A stretch of DNA of 51,929 nt from JAWHQP01 sp032586195 (GCA_032586195.1 JAWHQP010000013.1:1-51929); one strand, 5' to 3'; shown: positions 7,748 to 17,214, counted from the first letter of the stretch. The notes: generated by a model from the sequence alone, not told the origin. Numbers and translations are program-made.

Positions 7748-8362
7748 CTAGACATTTTTCGTGGTTAAATAGCGTTCCACTGTATCTACAATCGCTTGAG
7801 TTTGTGGATCAATTTCAATATTCACTAATGATCCTACTTCTCGTTTTCCGATCAAGGTACGGTGGATGGTTTCAGGAATAAGATTAACGCAAAATTGGTC
7901 ATCTTTTGTTTCACCAACGGTCAGGCTAATGCCGTCAACGGCGATAAAACCCTTGGTAAGAATATATTTCATCACCTCTGCATTCGGCAGCTTAAACCAG
8001 ATTTGCAAATTATTTTCCGATGAAACGCGGGCGGTCACCTCTGCGGTACAATACACATGACCTGAAAGCAGATGCCCGCCGATTTCATCGCCCATTTTCA
8101 TTGCTCGTTCGATATTCACAAAATCTCCTTCCCGCAGCGTACCAAGGTTGGTAATCCGTAAGGTTTCTGTCATCAAATCAAAACTGACCCGGTCATTTTT
8201 GATAGCCGTTACGGTCAGGCAAACTCCGTTATGTGCCACTGAGGCGCCAATTTCCAGCCCAAACAGTAATTCCTGTGGCATTTTTATGATATGTGTTCTA
8301 AAATTCGCTTTTGAAATAATAGACTGGATTTGTGCCGTACCTTGAACAATACCTGTAAACAT
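7748..8362 (-). CDS. ribE: Riboflavin synthase alpha subunit
   Basis: A 204-residue enzyme that converts two molecules of 6,7-dimethyl-8-ribityllumazine into riboflavin. It starts MFTGIVQGTAQIQSI, the signature N terminus of the family. The two-fold lumazine-binding repeats can be seen: the first contains GASVAHNGVCLTVT and the second contains ITKGFIAVDGISLTV-like sequence followed by NLIPETIHRT. The open frame extends further upstream, but MFTGIV is the universal start and the upstream part overlaps norM. It is divergent from norM with 49 bases between starts, too short for an FMN riboswitch, and none is seen. Also called ribC in some genomes. Confidence 0.95.
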   Translation of the reverse strand: MFTGIVQGTAQIQSIISKANFRTHIIKMPQELLFGLEIGASVAHNGVCLTVTAIKNDRVSFDLMTETLRITNLGTLREGDFVNIERAMKMGDEIGGHLLSGHVYCTAEVTARVSSENNLQIWFKLPNAEVMKYILTKGFIAVDGISLTVGETKDDQFCVNLIPETIHRTLIGKREVGSLVNIEIDPQTQAIVDTVERYLTTKNV

Positions 8363-8411
8363 AGATTTCTCCGCTAAAAAATTTTCCTCATTATAAATAA
8401 TAACTTCATCT

Positions 8412-9809
8412 ATGCAAAAAAATACCTCTTGGCAAGAATATAAACTCGAAGCAAAAAAATTAATCAATCTCGCATTTCCCGTGTTGTTGGCACAAATCGC
8501 ACAAAACTCCATGGGTCTGGTGGATACCATTATGGCAGGAAGAGTCAGCGCCGCGGATATGGCGGCCATTTCCGTGGGAGCCTCTATCTGGTTGCCGCTG
8601 GTATTATTCGGGCAAGGTTTGCTGCTGGCTCTTCCACCGACCATTTCCTATTTAAACGGCTCGGGACAGCGGCATAAAATCGCTCACCATGTCCGTCAAG
8701 GTATTTGGATTATTCTAATAGTGTTTATCCCGCTCGCCGTGATGATTTATTTCAGCGATATCGTCATCAACCGCATGGGTATGGAACCGCATCTTGCCGA
8801 TATTACCATCCGTTACCTGCACGCTATGCTGTGGGGGCTGCCGGGCTATTTGTTATTGGTAAATTTTCGCTGTCTGAATGACGGTATTGCCAAAACCAAA
8901 CCGGCTATGATTATCACCTTCTGTGGTTTGCTGCTTAATATTCCGCTCAATTATATTTTTATTTACGGCAAATTAGGACTGCCTGCTTTTGGCGCGGTGG
9001 GTTGTGGCATTGCTACCGCTATTGTGAACTGGACTATGTGCCTGCTGATGATCATCTACAGCAAATATGCGGCAAATCAGCGGGATTTACACGTATTTGA
9101 ACACCTGCTGGAAAAACCGAATGCTGCCACTTTAAAGAAACTGTTCCGTTTAGGATTTCCTATCGCCATTGCATTATGCTGCGAAGTCGCGCTTTTTGCG
9201 CTCACCGCCCTGCTGCTCTCGCCGCTCGGCACCAATGCGGTAGCAAGCCACCAGATTGCTTTAAACACCAGTTCCTTTATTTTTATGTTCCCCATGGCAC
9301 TCAGTATGGCAATTACTATCCTGGTAGGGCAAAGTCTGGGTGAACATTCTGCTTTAAGGGCGAAACATATCGCCTATGTGGGATTGGTCATCGGTTTAAT
9401 CGTGGCGATCATTACCGCTATCATTACCGTTACTTTCCGTTACGATATCGCTCATCTCTTTGTTAAAGATAGCACGGTTATTGAACTTGCCGTTACACTG
9501 TTACTGGTCAATGCGCTGTATCAATTTTCCGATGCGGTGCAAGTCGTTGTGGGCGGCGTACTGCGCGGCTACAAAGATACCAAAATCATTCTCTACATCA
9601 CCTTGTTTTGTTATTGGGTGGTAGGTATGCCGATTGGTTACAGCCTTGCCAGAACGGATATTTTTGTTGCGCATTTAGGCCCTATGGGTTTTTGGATCAG
9701 TTTCGTCATCAGCCTTACTCTTGCGGCAATTTTACTGTTCCACCGAATGAGAAAAATCCAGGCGCAGCCTGATGAGATTTTATTCGCGAAATTGGAAAAA
9801 TTGAAATAA
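8412..9809 (+). CDS. norM: MATE-family multidrug efflux pump, NorM type
   Basis: A 465-residue inner-membrane antiporter of the MATE family, expected to expel cationic drugs and dyes using Na+ or H+. The N terminus carries LAFPVLLAQIAQNSMGLVDTIMAGRVSAADMAA, typical of NorM. Twelve hydrophobic segments can be followed, in two halves of about six, with the second half starting near LFRLGFPIAIALCCEVALF. No strong ribosome binding site precedes the ATG. It is divergent from ribE, an arrangement I recall from other Pasteurellaceae (HmrM in H. influenzae). The substrate cannot be read from sequence. Confidence 0.9.
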   Translation: MQKNTSWQEYKLEAKKLINLAFPVLLAQIAQNSMGLVDTIMAGRVSAADMAAISVGASIWLPLVLFGQGLLLALPPTISYLNGSGQRHKIAHHVRQGIWIILIVFIPLAVMIYFSDIVINRMGMEPHLADITIRYLHAMLWGLPGYLLLVNFRCLNDGIAKTKPAMIITFCGLLLNIPLNYIFIYGKLGLPAFGAVGCGIATAIVNWTMCLLMIIYSKYAANQRDLHVFEHLLEKPNAATLKKLFRLGFPIAIALCCEVALFALTALLLSPLGTNAVASHQIALNTSSFIFMFPMALSMAITILVGQSLGEHSALRAKHIAYVGLVIGLIVAIITAIITVTFRYDIAHLFVKDSTVIELAVTLLLVNALYQFSDAVQVVVGGVLRGYKDTKIILYITLFCYWVVGMPIGYSLARTDIFVAHLGPMGFWISFVISLTLAAILLFHRMRKIQAQPDEILFAKLEKLK

Positions 9810-9952
9810 ATCTAAAATCTCTGTACAGAATCATATGGAAAAAGGGCGTCTAACTTTTGTCATAATATACCCTTGTACATCCGCGCGTATAACTAAAAAC
9901 TCCGTTTTTCAACACCGCACTTTTACCCCGCTTTCCGGTTATTTTGTGTTAT

Positions 9953-9996
9953 TGAGAATTAATCTCATTGCACATAGCAACCGTTTTCGTTATACT
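9953..9996 (+). promoter_or_regulatory. Fur box and promoter of the TonB-dependent receptor
   Basis: TGAGAATTAATCTCA (9953-9967) is a near-perfect 7-1-7 dyad close to the Fur consensus TGATAATNATTATCA. Directly after it come TTGCAC (9968-9973), 17 bases and TATACT (9991-9996). An iron-loaded Fur dimer here would touch the -35. Iron repression is inferred. Confidence 0.65.
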
Positions 9997-10042
9997 CTCG
10001 CCATTTTGCAACTATTTTTTTCTCACACAAGGAATTTCCCTT

Positions 10043-12277
10043 ATGAAATATAAACTAAGCTTAATCTCTACCGCATTACTCACTTCGGTTTCTTTTGCGG
10101 CCCAAGCTGAAACGAGTCAATCCCAACAAGATGAAAACCTAGACACTATTAATGTGGTAACGGAGCTGGAAAAAGCCAAAGCGGCAGGCAATAAACAGCA
10201 GGAAATTGCCAATCTCGGTTTATTAGGCCGTCAATTAGCTTTTACCTCCGCTATTGATGTAGTGAACTACGATGAAAAAGCGTTTGAAGATCAGCAACCG
10301 CGTAATGTGGTTGATGCTATTTCAAAAGTGGATTCCTCAGTTATGAATTTCGGTGGTGAAACCAATACGTTGCAAGGGATTTATGTGCGCGGCTTACAAT
10401 TAGATGCCCGTCAAATCAGCGTAAACGGTTTGGCAGGTTTGTATTCCACCTATAATTCGCCGACCGCGGGCGTAAGTTCGGCTCAATTAATTAAAGGGGC
10501 TTCTACCGCTGTTTCAGGGATGGATCCCGAAGGTTCCGCCGGGGCGGCAATGAATGTGCAGACCAAACGCGCCGCCGATACACCGATTAATAAAATCAGC
10601 TTTGGCTGGTTCGGCGACAGCCGTTTGCAGGAAACGTTCGATTTCGGTCATCGCTTTGGTGAAAACAATGAATGGGGTATCCGTGTCAACGGTAAATACC
10701 GTGACGGCGATACGCCTCGTGACGGTTACAGCGAACGTGATAGAGAACTAGCTATCGGCGCAGATTATCGTGGTGATAAATTACGTGTCGGTATTGATTA
10801 TATGTACACCAAGCGTAAAACCAACGGCGGCCGCGCACGTGTACAGGATATTCAAAATTTCACCTATGCCATACCGTCAGCACCGGATGGCAGCATTAAT
10901 TTAAATCCGAGCTGGATCGGCCAAACTACCGAAGACGAAACCATTATGGGAACGTTTGAATATGATTTGCCATACAATATGATGATTTCAGGCGGTATTG
11001 GACATATGGAATCGCGTTATTATGGTTCATTCGGTCAAATTACCAATCTTAAACAAAATGGCGATTTTAGTGTTTCAGGTATCCGTGGTATCGACTATCA
11101 CACCCGTACTACCAGTGCCAACTTAAAATTACAAGGCGAATTTAAAACAGGCCCAATAAATCATAACTGGAGTATTGCTTTTGACCAAGTCGTGCGTGAG
11201 CGTGACTTTGACCAAAGTGCATGTACTAACTATTCCATAACCGGCGGTTCAATTTATAGTCCGTCTTTCGGTACATTAACGAAAAATTCCAGTTGTACAA
11301 GCACAACCAGCTTAACAGTTGATACACAAAGCACCGATGAAAAATTAACAGCACGAAGTTTAGCTGTTTCAGATATGTTGGGTTTCTACAACGATGAAAT
11401 TCGCTTAACCCTTGGCGGACGTTTCCAATGGATTAAACAAACCAATTACAATGAAACCGTAAATAATGTTAAAGGACAAACCGTTAAATATGATGAATAT
11501 CGCTTTAGTCCAATGGTAACGCTTGCCTATGTGCCTAATCCGAATTTAGTATTTTATGGTAACTACCTAGAGGATTTGGAACCCGGTGCAACAGACGTAA
11601 CCGATACGGGGGATGCTTCAATGTCTAAACCAGTGGTTAGCCGTCAAATTGAACTCGGTGTACGTAAAAACTGGAGTGATTATGTTACAACTACATTAAG
11701 CATTTATCAAATCAGACGTCCAGGTGTAGTGCCTAGCAGAACAGGAAATAGTTATAAAACAAAATACACGACTCTCGGTCTCTCCGCAGGTGATGAACAG
11801 GGTGAAGAACGCAACCGTGGTATTGAATTTAATATCTACGGGCAATTCTTCAATGGTACATTACGCCCAAGCTTCGGCATTACCTATAATAAAGGGGAAT
11901 TAATTGATTATGTTACCTATGCGTTAGATAAAGTATCAGGAACTCAGGTTGCCAGCCCGCGTATTATCTACAAAGGCGCCGTAGAATGGGATACACCGTT
12001 TATTAAAGATTTAACCTTAAATGCCGCAATTCAGTATTATGGTTCATCTTATCAAGATGCAACCAAAAAATATAAATTCTCTCCATACACCACCGTTGAC
12101 ATAGGCGCAAAATATGTGCTCCGTTTAAGCAATAAACAAACGGTTACCTTGCGTGGTTCGGTTGAAAATCTATTTGATAAAAACTACTGGCAGGTACAAC
12201 GCGGTCGCTATGATCGCAGCTTTGCCGTGGTGGGAATGCCGCGTACTTACTGGGCAACGGTTGAATATTCATTCTAA
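10043..12277 (+). CDS. TonB-dependent siderophore-type receptor
   Basis: A 744-residue outer-membrane receptor that would import a chelated metal, probably a ferric siderophore, using TonB energy. I start it at ATG 10043, which has AAGGAA upstream and gives the signal peptide MKYKLSLISTALLTSVSFAAQA; the frame is open further upstream without a better start. After the signal comes a TonB-box-like stretch (DTINVV). Then there is a plug domain, with RNVVDAISKV, IYVRGLQLDARQISVNGL and a GASTAVSGMDPEGSAGAAMNV stretch typical of the FhuA/FhuE-like group. A long beta barrel ends in ENLFDKNYWQVQRGRYDRSF...WATVEYSF with a terminal Phe. A Fur-type site sits in its promoter. The next gene is an ABC transporter, suggesting they act together. 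The ligand cannot be told. Confidence 0.92.
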   Translation: MKYKLSLISTALLTSVSFAAQAETSQSQQDENLDTINVVTELEKAKAAGNKQQEIANLGLLGRQLAFTSAIDVVNYDEKAFEDQQPRNVVDAISKVDSSVMNFGGETNTLQGIYVRGLQLDARQISVNGLAGLYSTYNSPTAGVSSAQLIKGASTAVSGMDPEGSAGAAMNVQTKRAADTPINKISFGWFGDSRLQETFDFGHRFGENNEWGIRVNGKYRDGDTPRDGYSERDRELAIGADYRGDKLRVGIDYMYTKRKTNGGRARVQDIQNFTYAIPSAPDGSINLNPSWIGQTTEDETIMGTFEYDLPYNMMISGGIGHMESRYYGSFGQITNLKQNGDFSVSGIRGIDYHTRTTSANLKLQGEFKTGPINHNWSIAFDQVVRERDFDQSACTNYSITGGSIYSPSFGTLTKNSSCTSTTSLTVDTQSTDEKLTARSLAVSDMLGFYNDEIRLTLGGRFQWIKQTNYNETVNNVKGQTVKYDEYRFSPMVTLAYVPNPNLVFYGNYLEDLEPGATDVTDTGDASMSKPVVSRQIELGVRKNWSDYVTTTLSIYQIRRPGVVPSRTGNSYKTKYTTLGLSAGDEQGEERNRGIEFNIYGQFFNGTLRPSFGITYNKGELIDYVTYALDKVSGTQVASPRIIYKGAVEWDTPFIKDLTLNAAIQYYGSSYQDATKKYKFSPYTTVDIGAKYVLRLSNKQTVTLRGSVENLFDKNYWQVQRGRYDRSFAVVGMPRTYWATVEYSF

Positions 12278-12292
12278 ATAATCATGATTATC

Positions 12293-12323
12293 AGGGCAGC
12301 ATTTCACTGCCCTTTTGTCTTTT
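12293..12323 (+). terminator. Terminator after the TonB-dependent receptor
   Basis: AGGGCAG (12293-12299) and CTGCCCT (12307-12313) form a stem, followed by T-rich TTTTGTCTTTTTT. It lies before the ABC transporter gene, so read-through may be partial. Confidence 0.75.
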
Positions 12324-12348
12324 TTAAGACGAACACAGGAAAGCATTA

Positions 12349-14115
12349 ATGGACTGGCAAACTGAACTCAATTCCAGCCTCACGTGGCTGATCAGCTCTC
12401 TCATATGGGTAAGTTTAGGCCTTACCATCAGCGCACTCTTACTGAAAAAAACCGACGTAGGGAAAAAATTCTGGCTAATCAGCCGGCCCTGTGTCAACAA
12501 AAGCAATAAATATAAAATCATCGGCTTAATCCTGTTACTGCTGCTTTTCATTCTGCTCGAAGTCCGCATGAGTGTGCTTAACACCTTTTTTTATAACGGG
12601 TTATACAGCGCATTGCAAAATAAACAGGCTGACGCTTTCTGGTTTTTCGCCACTATCAACGCTATTCTGGTGGTGTGTAAAATTATTCATTCCATTTTAA
12701 ATTATCTGCTCCGTCAAGTGTTTGAAATCCGTTGGCTGGAAAAATTCAATGAGGAAATGATCAGACGCTGGTTAGCCAATAAAAATTATTACCGGATAAA
12801 ATACAACAAAACTCTACCCGACAATATCGACCAGCGTATCGAACAAGATGCCCGCGAGTTTATTACGGGAACGCTGGACTTAGTGGACGGTGTCATTAAC
12901 GCTATTGTGTCGATCTTTGAATTTACCGTGATTCTATGGGGATTATCTGGCTTGTTGGTACTATTCGGCGTGAATATCCCAAAGGGCGTGGTGTTCTTCA
13001 TTTACAGTTTTATCATTATCGCCACCGCACTTTCTGTCTGGATTGGTCACCCGCTGATAAAACTGAATTACAACAAAGAAAAACTGAACGGGGATTATCG
13101 TTACTCCTTAATCCGCATACGCGATAACGCGGAAAGTATTGCTCTTTACGACGGAGAAGACAAAGAGGGCGCGCATTTAAAAGAGAAATTTGACAAGGTC
13201 ATCAAAAACCGCTGGGCGATCGTGCGGCAAATGCTCGGTTTAGACGGATTCAACACGGGGGTAACGCAGATTGCTATGATATTGCCGCTCATGCTGCAGG
13301 CTCCCCGGTTCTTTGCCGGACAGGCGACCTTAGGCGATATGCATCAAACCGTGCAGGCGTTCAACCGCCTCATGCGGGCATTGTCCTTCTTCCGCCTGTT
13401 TTATGAAGAATTTACCCTGTATCAGGCACGTCTGGAACGTTTATACGGTTTTATGTTCACGCTGAACGAACTGGATGAACATACCATTCCTCACCCGATT
13501 GAATGCAGCCATCGTATGGCGTTAACCGATTTCGGCATTAAGGATCAAGAAGGCAGCGTGCTGCTGAATAACATCAATCTTGAACTGAAAAGGGGGGACG
13601 CGTTGTTGATTCAAGGCCCGTCGGGCACGGGGAAAACCACTCTGCTCAAAGCGATTGCCGGCATTTATCCTTTTGAAACCATGGGCTCGCTGGAACGCCC
13701 GTGCAACGGCAATATCCTGTTCCTGCCGCAACGTCCTTACATGCCGCAGGGTACATTGCGGAAAGCGATTTGCTATCCGAATATCGATCCCAACCATCCC
13801 GATTTAATTCGCTATATGGAAAAATGCCGTTTACACAAATACGTTCATGCCCTGGATCAGGAAAACGACTGGCAAGCCATCCTTTCCCCGGGTGAGTTGC
13901 AGCGGGTGGCGTTTGTGCGGATTTTCTTAACCAAGCCCGATATTGTCTTCCTTGACGAAACCACTTCCGCTCTGGATGAGCCCACCGAGCATATTCTGTA
14001 CAGCAAAATTCGCGCCAAGCTGCCCGATATGATTGTATTGAGCGTCGGCCACCGCTGCACCCTTCAGCAGTTCCATAACAAACGGATTACACTGGGCGCG
14101 GTGGATATTATTTAA
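12349..14115 (+). CDS. SbmA/YddA-type ABC transporter (fused permease and ATPase)
   Basis: A 588-residue half transporter of the BacA/SbmA-with-ATPase group, acting as a homodimer in the inner membrane. Residues 1 to about 330 hold about six membrane segments and the family's sequence around FEIRWLEKFNEEMIRRWL and NIDQRIEQDAREFITGTLDLVDG. The ATPase domain has Walker A GPSGTGKT (423-430), signature LSPGELQRV (from 512) and Walker B IVFLDETTSALDEP. Relatives move peptides, vitamin B12 or siderophore-related compounds. Placement 71 bases after a Fur-type TonB receptor suggests import or export of the same ligand; this is inference. The H. influenzae protein HI0036 is, as I recall, of the same family. 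Confidence 0.85.
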   Translation: MDWQTELNSSLTWLISSLIWVSLGLTISALLLKKTDVGKKFWLISRPCVNKSNKYKIIGLILLLLLFILLEVRMSVLNTFFYNGLYSALQNKQADAFWFFATINAILVVCKIIHSILNYLLRQVFEIRWLEKFNEEMIRRWLANKNYYRIKYNKTLPDNIDQRIEQDAREFITGTLDLVDGVINAIVSIFEFTVILWGLSGLLVLFGVNIPKGVVFFIYSFIIIATALSVWIGHPLIKLNYNKEKLNGDYRYSLIRIRDNAESIALYDGEDKEGAHLKEKFDKVIKNRWAIVRQMLGLDGFNTGVTQIAMILPLMLQAPRFFAGQATLGDMHQTVQAFNRLMRALSFFRLFYEEFTLYQARLERLYGFMFTLNELDEHTIPHPIECSHRMALTDFGIKDQEGSVLLNNINLELKRGDALLIQGPSGTGKTTLLKAIAGIYPFETMGSLERPCNGNILFLPQRPYMPQGTLRKAICYPNIDPNHPDLIRYMEKCRLHKYVHALDQENDWQAILSPGELQRVAFVRIFLTKPDIVFLDETTSALDEPTEHILYSKIRAKLPDMIVLSVGHRCTLQQFHNKRITLGAVDII

Positions 14116-14241
14116 CAAAATCGCATCGCGATTATATTTTGTGTACAATAGCCGCTCGCTCCAATGAGAGCTGAAGCGAGAGCGCACAAAGTGCGGTGCT
14201 GTTTTTACCATTTTTTACTTAACTTAATGTGGGAACGACAA

Positions 14242-14634
14242 ATGAAAAAAATTAACCGATTGATTATTATTGCGTTATTAACGGCAGCCGCAATAATAGG
14301 TTTCTCTCATATAACTAACGACGGCGAAGGCGTGCGGACGGAGATGTATCAAATGAAAGCTCAGGCCGACCAAATGATGAACGCCTCCGATACGGATGAA
14401 TTCCGCCGGGCGGCAAAAGCCCTACGCGAAACAACCATCAAAGCGCAGGCAATTCGCCCTTCCGGCATTCACAACGATACCGATTTCAAAGGTTATCAGC
14501 AAGGCATGCTGGCTTTCGTAAACGTAATTGACGAAGCCGATCAGCTCGCCCGGCAGGGTAAACTGGACGAAGCAAAAACCAAAGCGAAGACACTGTTTGA
14601 ATTGAAATCCATTTATCACAAAAAATATAAATAA
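14242..14634 (+). CDS. Cytochrome b562 family protein
   Basis: A 130-residue protein with an N-terminal membrane/signal segment (MKKINRLIIIALLTAAAIIGF) and a four-helix domain. It matches the pattern of soluble periplasmic cytochrome b562. A Met near the start of helix 1 (Met35 or Met38) and the C-terminal SIYHKKYK with His126 correspond to the haem ligands Met7 and His102 (AYHQKYR) of E. coli b562. The middle segment YQQGMLAFVNVIDEADQLARQGKLDEA also fits. I start it at ATG 14242; an upstream in-frame start at 14164 is unlikely. The USS at 14189-14197 lies in its 5' region. Haem binding is likely but inferred. Its link with the preceding transporter is only by position. Confidence 0.75.
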   Translation: MKKINRLIIIALLTAAAIIGFSHITNDGEGVRTEMYQMKAQADQMMNASDTDEFRRAAKALRETTIKAQAIRPSGIHNDTDFKGYQQGMLAFVNVIDEADQLARQGKLDEAKTKAKTLFELKSIYHKKYK

Positions 14635-14640
14635 AACGAC

Positions 14641-14668
14641 AAAGGCACGAAATCCGTGCCTTTTATTT
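14641..14668. terminator. Two-way terminator between convergent genes
   Basis: AAAGGCACG (14641-14649) and CGTGCCTTT (14655-14663) form a 9-bp stem followed by TATTTT. It serves the b562-like gene, and overlaps the stop codon of the convergent lipoprotein gene. Confidence 0.75.
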
Positions 14669-15136
14669 TAGCCGACAAAGTTCATCCACGCTATGCCAAT
14701 ACTGTTTATCTTTAAACACCAATGTATAACGCTGACGCCCCTGCCAAGGGTAATGACCGCCGAGATAAAGCTCGGTCGGATCCGTTGCGGAAAAATAACA
14801 ACCGGCCGTATCGGCATTTTCCGAGTTATAGGCGGCTTGGGCGAACTGTTCGTATCCCACCTCTGTGAGTTCAGCCTGACGATATTGTTCCAATTGCGCG
14901 GAGGCGGCAGGATCAAGATCAAACCGCATTGACATCATATTGCTTTCGGCCTGGGTTCTGATATGAATATTGGTTGCCGTCCGCGGCAGAAATGCAGGCA
15001 GCCAGCTTTGCATCCCTGATGAAAGCTGATCCAGTGAATCCGCTTTCTCTTCTACCATCCCATCGCAGCCTATAAAAATCAAGCCGGCAACAGCTAAAAT
15101 CCCCGCACCAAGCAGCGAAACAAACCATTTTTTCAT
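14663..15136 (-). CDS. Putative lipoprotein of unknown function
   Basis: A 157-residue protein that I do not recognise. The N terminus MKKWFVSLLGAGILAVAGLIFIGCDG has a hydrophobic segment ending in FIGC, a weak lipobox. The rest contains paired Cys residues and an aromatic C-terminal part (YLGGHYPWQGRQRYTLVFKDKQYWHSVDELC). I start it at 15136, where GGAGG precedes the ATG; a longer frame reaches 15193. It is convergent with the b562-like gene and downstream of mltB on the same strand, separated from it by a USS dyad. An exported or membrane-anchored role is all that can be inferred. Confidence 0.7.
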   Translation of the reverse strand: MKKWFVSLLGAGILAVAGLIFIGCDGMVEEKADSLDQLSSGMQSWLPAFLPRTATNIHIRTQAESNMMSMRFDLDPAASAQLEQYRQAELTEVGYEQFAQAAYNSENADTAGCYFSATDPTELYLGGHYPWQGRQRYTLVFKDKQYWHSVDELCRLK

Positions 15137-15159
15137 CTTTACCTCCATGTCATAGTTTG

Positions 15160-15229
15160 AAAAAGTGCGGTGCCGTTTTGGCGAGTTTTTCACCTGTAAA
15201 AACTCTCATTTTCAGCACCGCGCTTTTCC
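15160..15229. terminator. Paired uptake signals forming a hairpin
   Basis: AAGTGCGGT (15163-15171) faces ACCGCGCTT (15217-15225), with inner arms GAGTTTTT and AAAAACTC. Such inverted USS pairs between genes are known in Pasteurellaceae to act as terminators. It ends mltB transcription on the minus strand. Confidence 0.65.
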
Positions 15230-15238
15230 GTCGGGAAA

Positions 15239-16366
15239 TCAAAATCCTAATGTCTGTTTAATACGATCGGCAAACATGCCTACGCTCAGCACATAGTAAT
15301 TGGAATGATTCCAGTCCCAGATGGTACGGTAATTATTGGTGACAAGAAATGCTCTGCCGACTTCCTTATCGGGGCGGACCAACCATAAATCCGTCGAGGA
15401 TAACGCGGCAAAACGCCGCGCGTCGGCAGGATTTTTGACGCTGATACCGAGAGCCTGCCATGTACTGAGAGAACGGGCTTTATTCTGTTCGATACCCGCA
15501 ATAGACAGATCGAGCGGCTGGCTGAGGCTTACTTCAACGCCCCAAGGCAAGTTGTCGTTCCACCCCACGGTGTGCAAATAATTGGCAATGGAAGCGAATA
15601 CATCATATTCATTAGTCCAAATATCCTTGCTGCCGTCGCCGTCACCATCAGCCGCATAGCTTAAATAAGAGCTCGGCATAAATTGGGGCTGCCCCATCGC
15701 TCCCGCCCATGAGCCCAGCATTCCGGCACGGGATAAATGCCCTTGATCAAGCATTTTCATGGCATTAATAAACTCTTTGCTGAACAGATTTTCACGACGA
15801 CCGTCAAAGGCAAGCGTAGCCAGAACGGACAATACATCATAATTTCCTTGATAATAGCCGAAGCTGCTTTCCATGCCCCATAACGCCAGAATATATTCTT
15901 TCTGCACGCCGAAACGAGAGCTGGCTTTTTGTAATTGCGCCTGTATGTCGTAGTAATTGTCTTCCGCTTTATTGACCTTATCTTGGGTGAGATGCTTGCC
16001 GATATAATTGGTCACACCGTTTGGATTAGGGCCGGAAGGCATATTTCTACGACTGGCGGCGATATCCGCCTGTTTTCGGTCTAACCGAACTGCGGTGTCA
16101 ATATAACGAATATTATTCTGCGCGTTCACCGTCGCCGCGGAAACACCCTGCCCCAAAGCTTTGCGTTTGAGGAAAGTGACGTAATCATTAAAATTGACTA
16201 AGCTGCGGACATTGCCGTATGTTGCCGATTCCGGCAAGGGTGTTAATGCCGTTTGACGGTTATCCGTGGTTTTAGGCACAGTTTTATTCATGGTTTTATG
16301 ACCTGACGAACAACCGGCTAAAACCAGACAAACGACTAGTAATGTAGTGTTAAACTTCAAATTCAT
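15239..16366 (-). CDS. mltB: Membrane-bound lytic murein transglycosylase B
   Basis: A 375-residue outer-membrane lipoprotein that cleaves the glycan strands of peptidoglycan and leaves 1,6-anhydromuramic ends. The signal ends in VLAGC with Cys19 as the lipid site. The catalytic Glu is Glu166 in ALWGMESSFG, matching Glu162 of Slt35. Nearby are YDVLSVLATLAFDGRR, MLGSWAGAMGQPQFMPSSYLSYAADGDGDG (with the EF-hand-like DGDGDGSKD loop) and VGWNDNLPWG, all family hallmarks. It is the last gene on the minus strand after the glycan cluster, 25 bases beyond it, so it may be partly cotranscribed. Confidence 0.95.
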   Translation of the reverse strand: MNLKFNTTLLVVCLVLAGCSSGHKTMNKTVPKTTDNRQTALTPLPESATYGNVRSLVNFNDYVTFLKRKALGQGVSAATVNAQNNIRYIDTAVRLDRKQADIAASRRNMPSGPNPNGVTNYIGKHLTQDKVNKAEDNYYDIQAQLQKASSRFGVQKEYILALWGMESSFGYYQGNYDVLSVLATLAFDGRRENLFSKEFINAMKMLDQGHLSRAGMLGSWAGAMGQPQFMPSSYLSYAADGDGDGSKDIWTNEYDVFASIANYLHTVGWNDNLPWGVEVSLSQPLDLSIAGIEQNKARSLSTWQALGISVKNPADARRFAALSSTDLWLVRPDKEVGRAFLVTNNYRTIWDWNHSNYYVLSVGMFADRIKQTLGF

Positions 16367-16391
16367 TTCATTATTCCCTAGTATTTGTTAA

Positions 16392-17201
16392 TCATTTCCG
16401 CATCAATTTATACAGTATTTTTAATAACGATACGGGCATTAAACGCGGCGCGGTTCGCATTAAAAAGGTGGCAAAACCCGCCGCGGAACCCTGAATGTTT
16501 AATTGTCGTTTCAGTTTAAATAATTTCCATTCACTTTTTGCATAGATTAATCCGCGGCGACGACCGACCATAGCATTGCCATTGGTACGGGCATACAGCA
16601 GTACATCAGGCAGATTACCCACTTTTTCACCTGTGGCGATAATACGGTTCCACAGATTGTAATCCTCGAGGAATAAATGATGCTGATAGCCTCCCACCCG
16701 CTGCAAAATCGATTTACGGTATGCCACGGTCATATGATTAAAAGGAGAACGCATTTTGTTGAATGCCACGATGTCGGCATAATCCGTCGGCACTTTCCGT
16801 AAACTGATAATATGCTGCGGATCCTGGTCGAATTCGGCAATTTGAGTACTGAACATCACCACATCCGGATGTTGCTCAATATATTCCACCTGTTTGGCAA
16901 AACGTTCCGGACGGCAAATATCGTCGGTATCCATGCGGAACAGCCATTCGTGGCTGCTTTGTTTTATCCCTTCGTTAAGTGCCTTGCCCAACCCTACATT
17001 CTGCGGCAACGGCACAATTTTCAACGGCAGCTTGGTTTTAAACTCATCGACTACAGCCTGCAATTCAGGGGTAACGGGGCCATCCAATACCAGCACGATT
17101 TCATCTGCGGGATAAGTCTGAGCCTGTAAACTTTTCAGGCTTTCCGTTAAAAATTGCGGCTTTTCTTTGCTATACAAAGACATTAATACTGAAAATTTCA
17201 T
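16392..17201 (-). CDS. Family 2 glycosyltransferase
   Basis: A 269-residue GT-A fold transferase, likely adding a sugar to a cell-surface glycan. It begins MKFSVLMSLYSKEKPQFL; I use ATG 17201 rather than an upstream TTG. Visible are the nucleotide-binding core (DEIVLVLDGPVTPEL), NVGLGKALNEGI, the metal-binding DTDD motif (FRMDTDDICRPERF) and an acceptor-site ED (FLEDYNLWNRI). It is the last gene of a six-gene minus-strand cluster, 13 bases from the preceding transferase. The sugar and linkage cannot be inferred. Confidence 0.88.
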   Translation of the reverse strand: MKFSVLMSLYSKEKPQFLTESLKSLQAQTYPADEIVLVLDGPVTPELQAVVDEFKTKLPLKIVPLPQNVGLGKALNEGIKQSSHEWLFRMDTDDICRPERFAKQVEYIEQHPDVVMFSTQIAEFDQDPQHIISLRKVPTDYADIVAFNKMRSPFNHMTVAYRKSILQRVGGYQHHLFLEDYNLWNRIIATGEKVGNLPDVLLYARTNGNAMVGRRRGLIYAKSEWKLFKLKRQLNIQGSAAGFATFLMRTAPRLMPVSLLKILYKLMRK

Positions 17202-17214
17202 ATTCAACCTATCT

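Noticed and set aside
8363..8411. FMN riboswitch before ribE
   Set aside because: Only 49 bases separate ribE and norM starts, and no riboswitch-like structure is visible.
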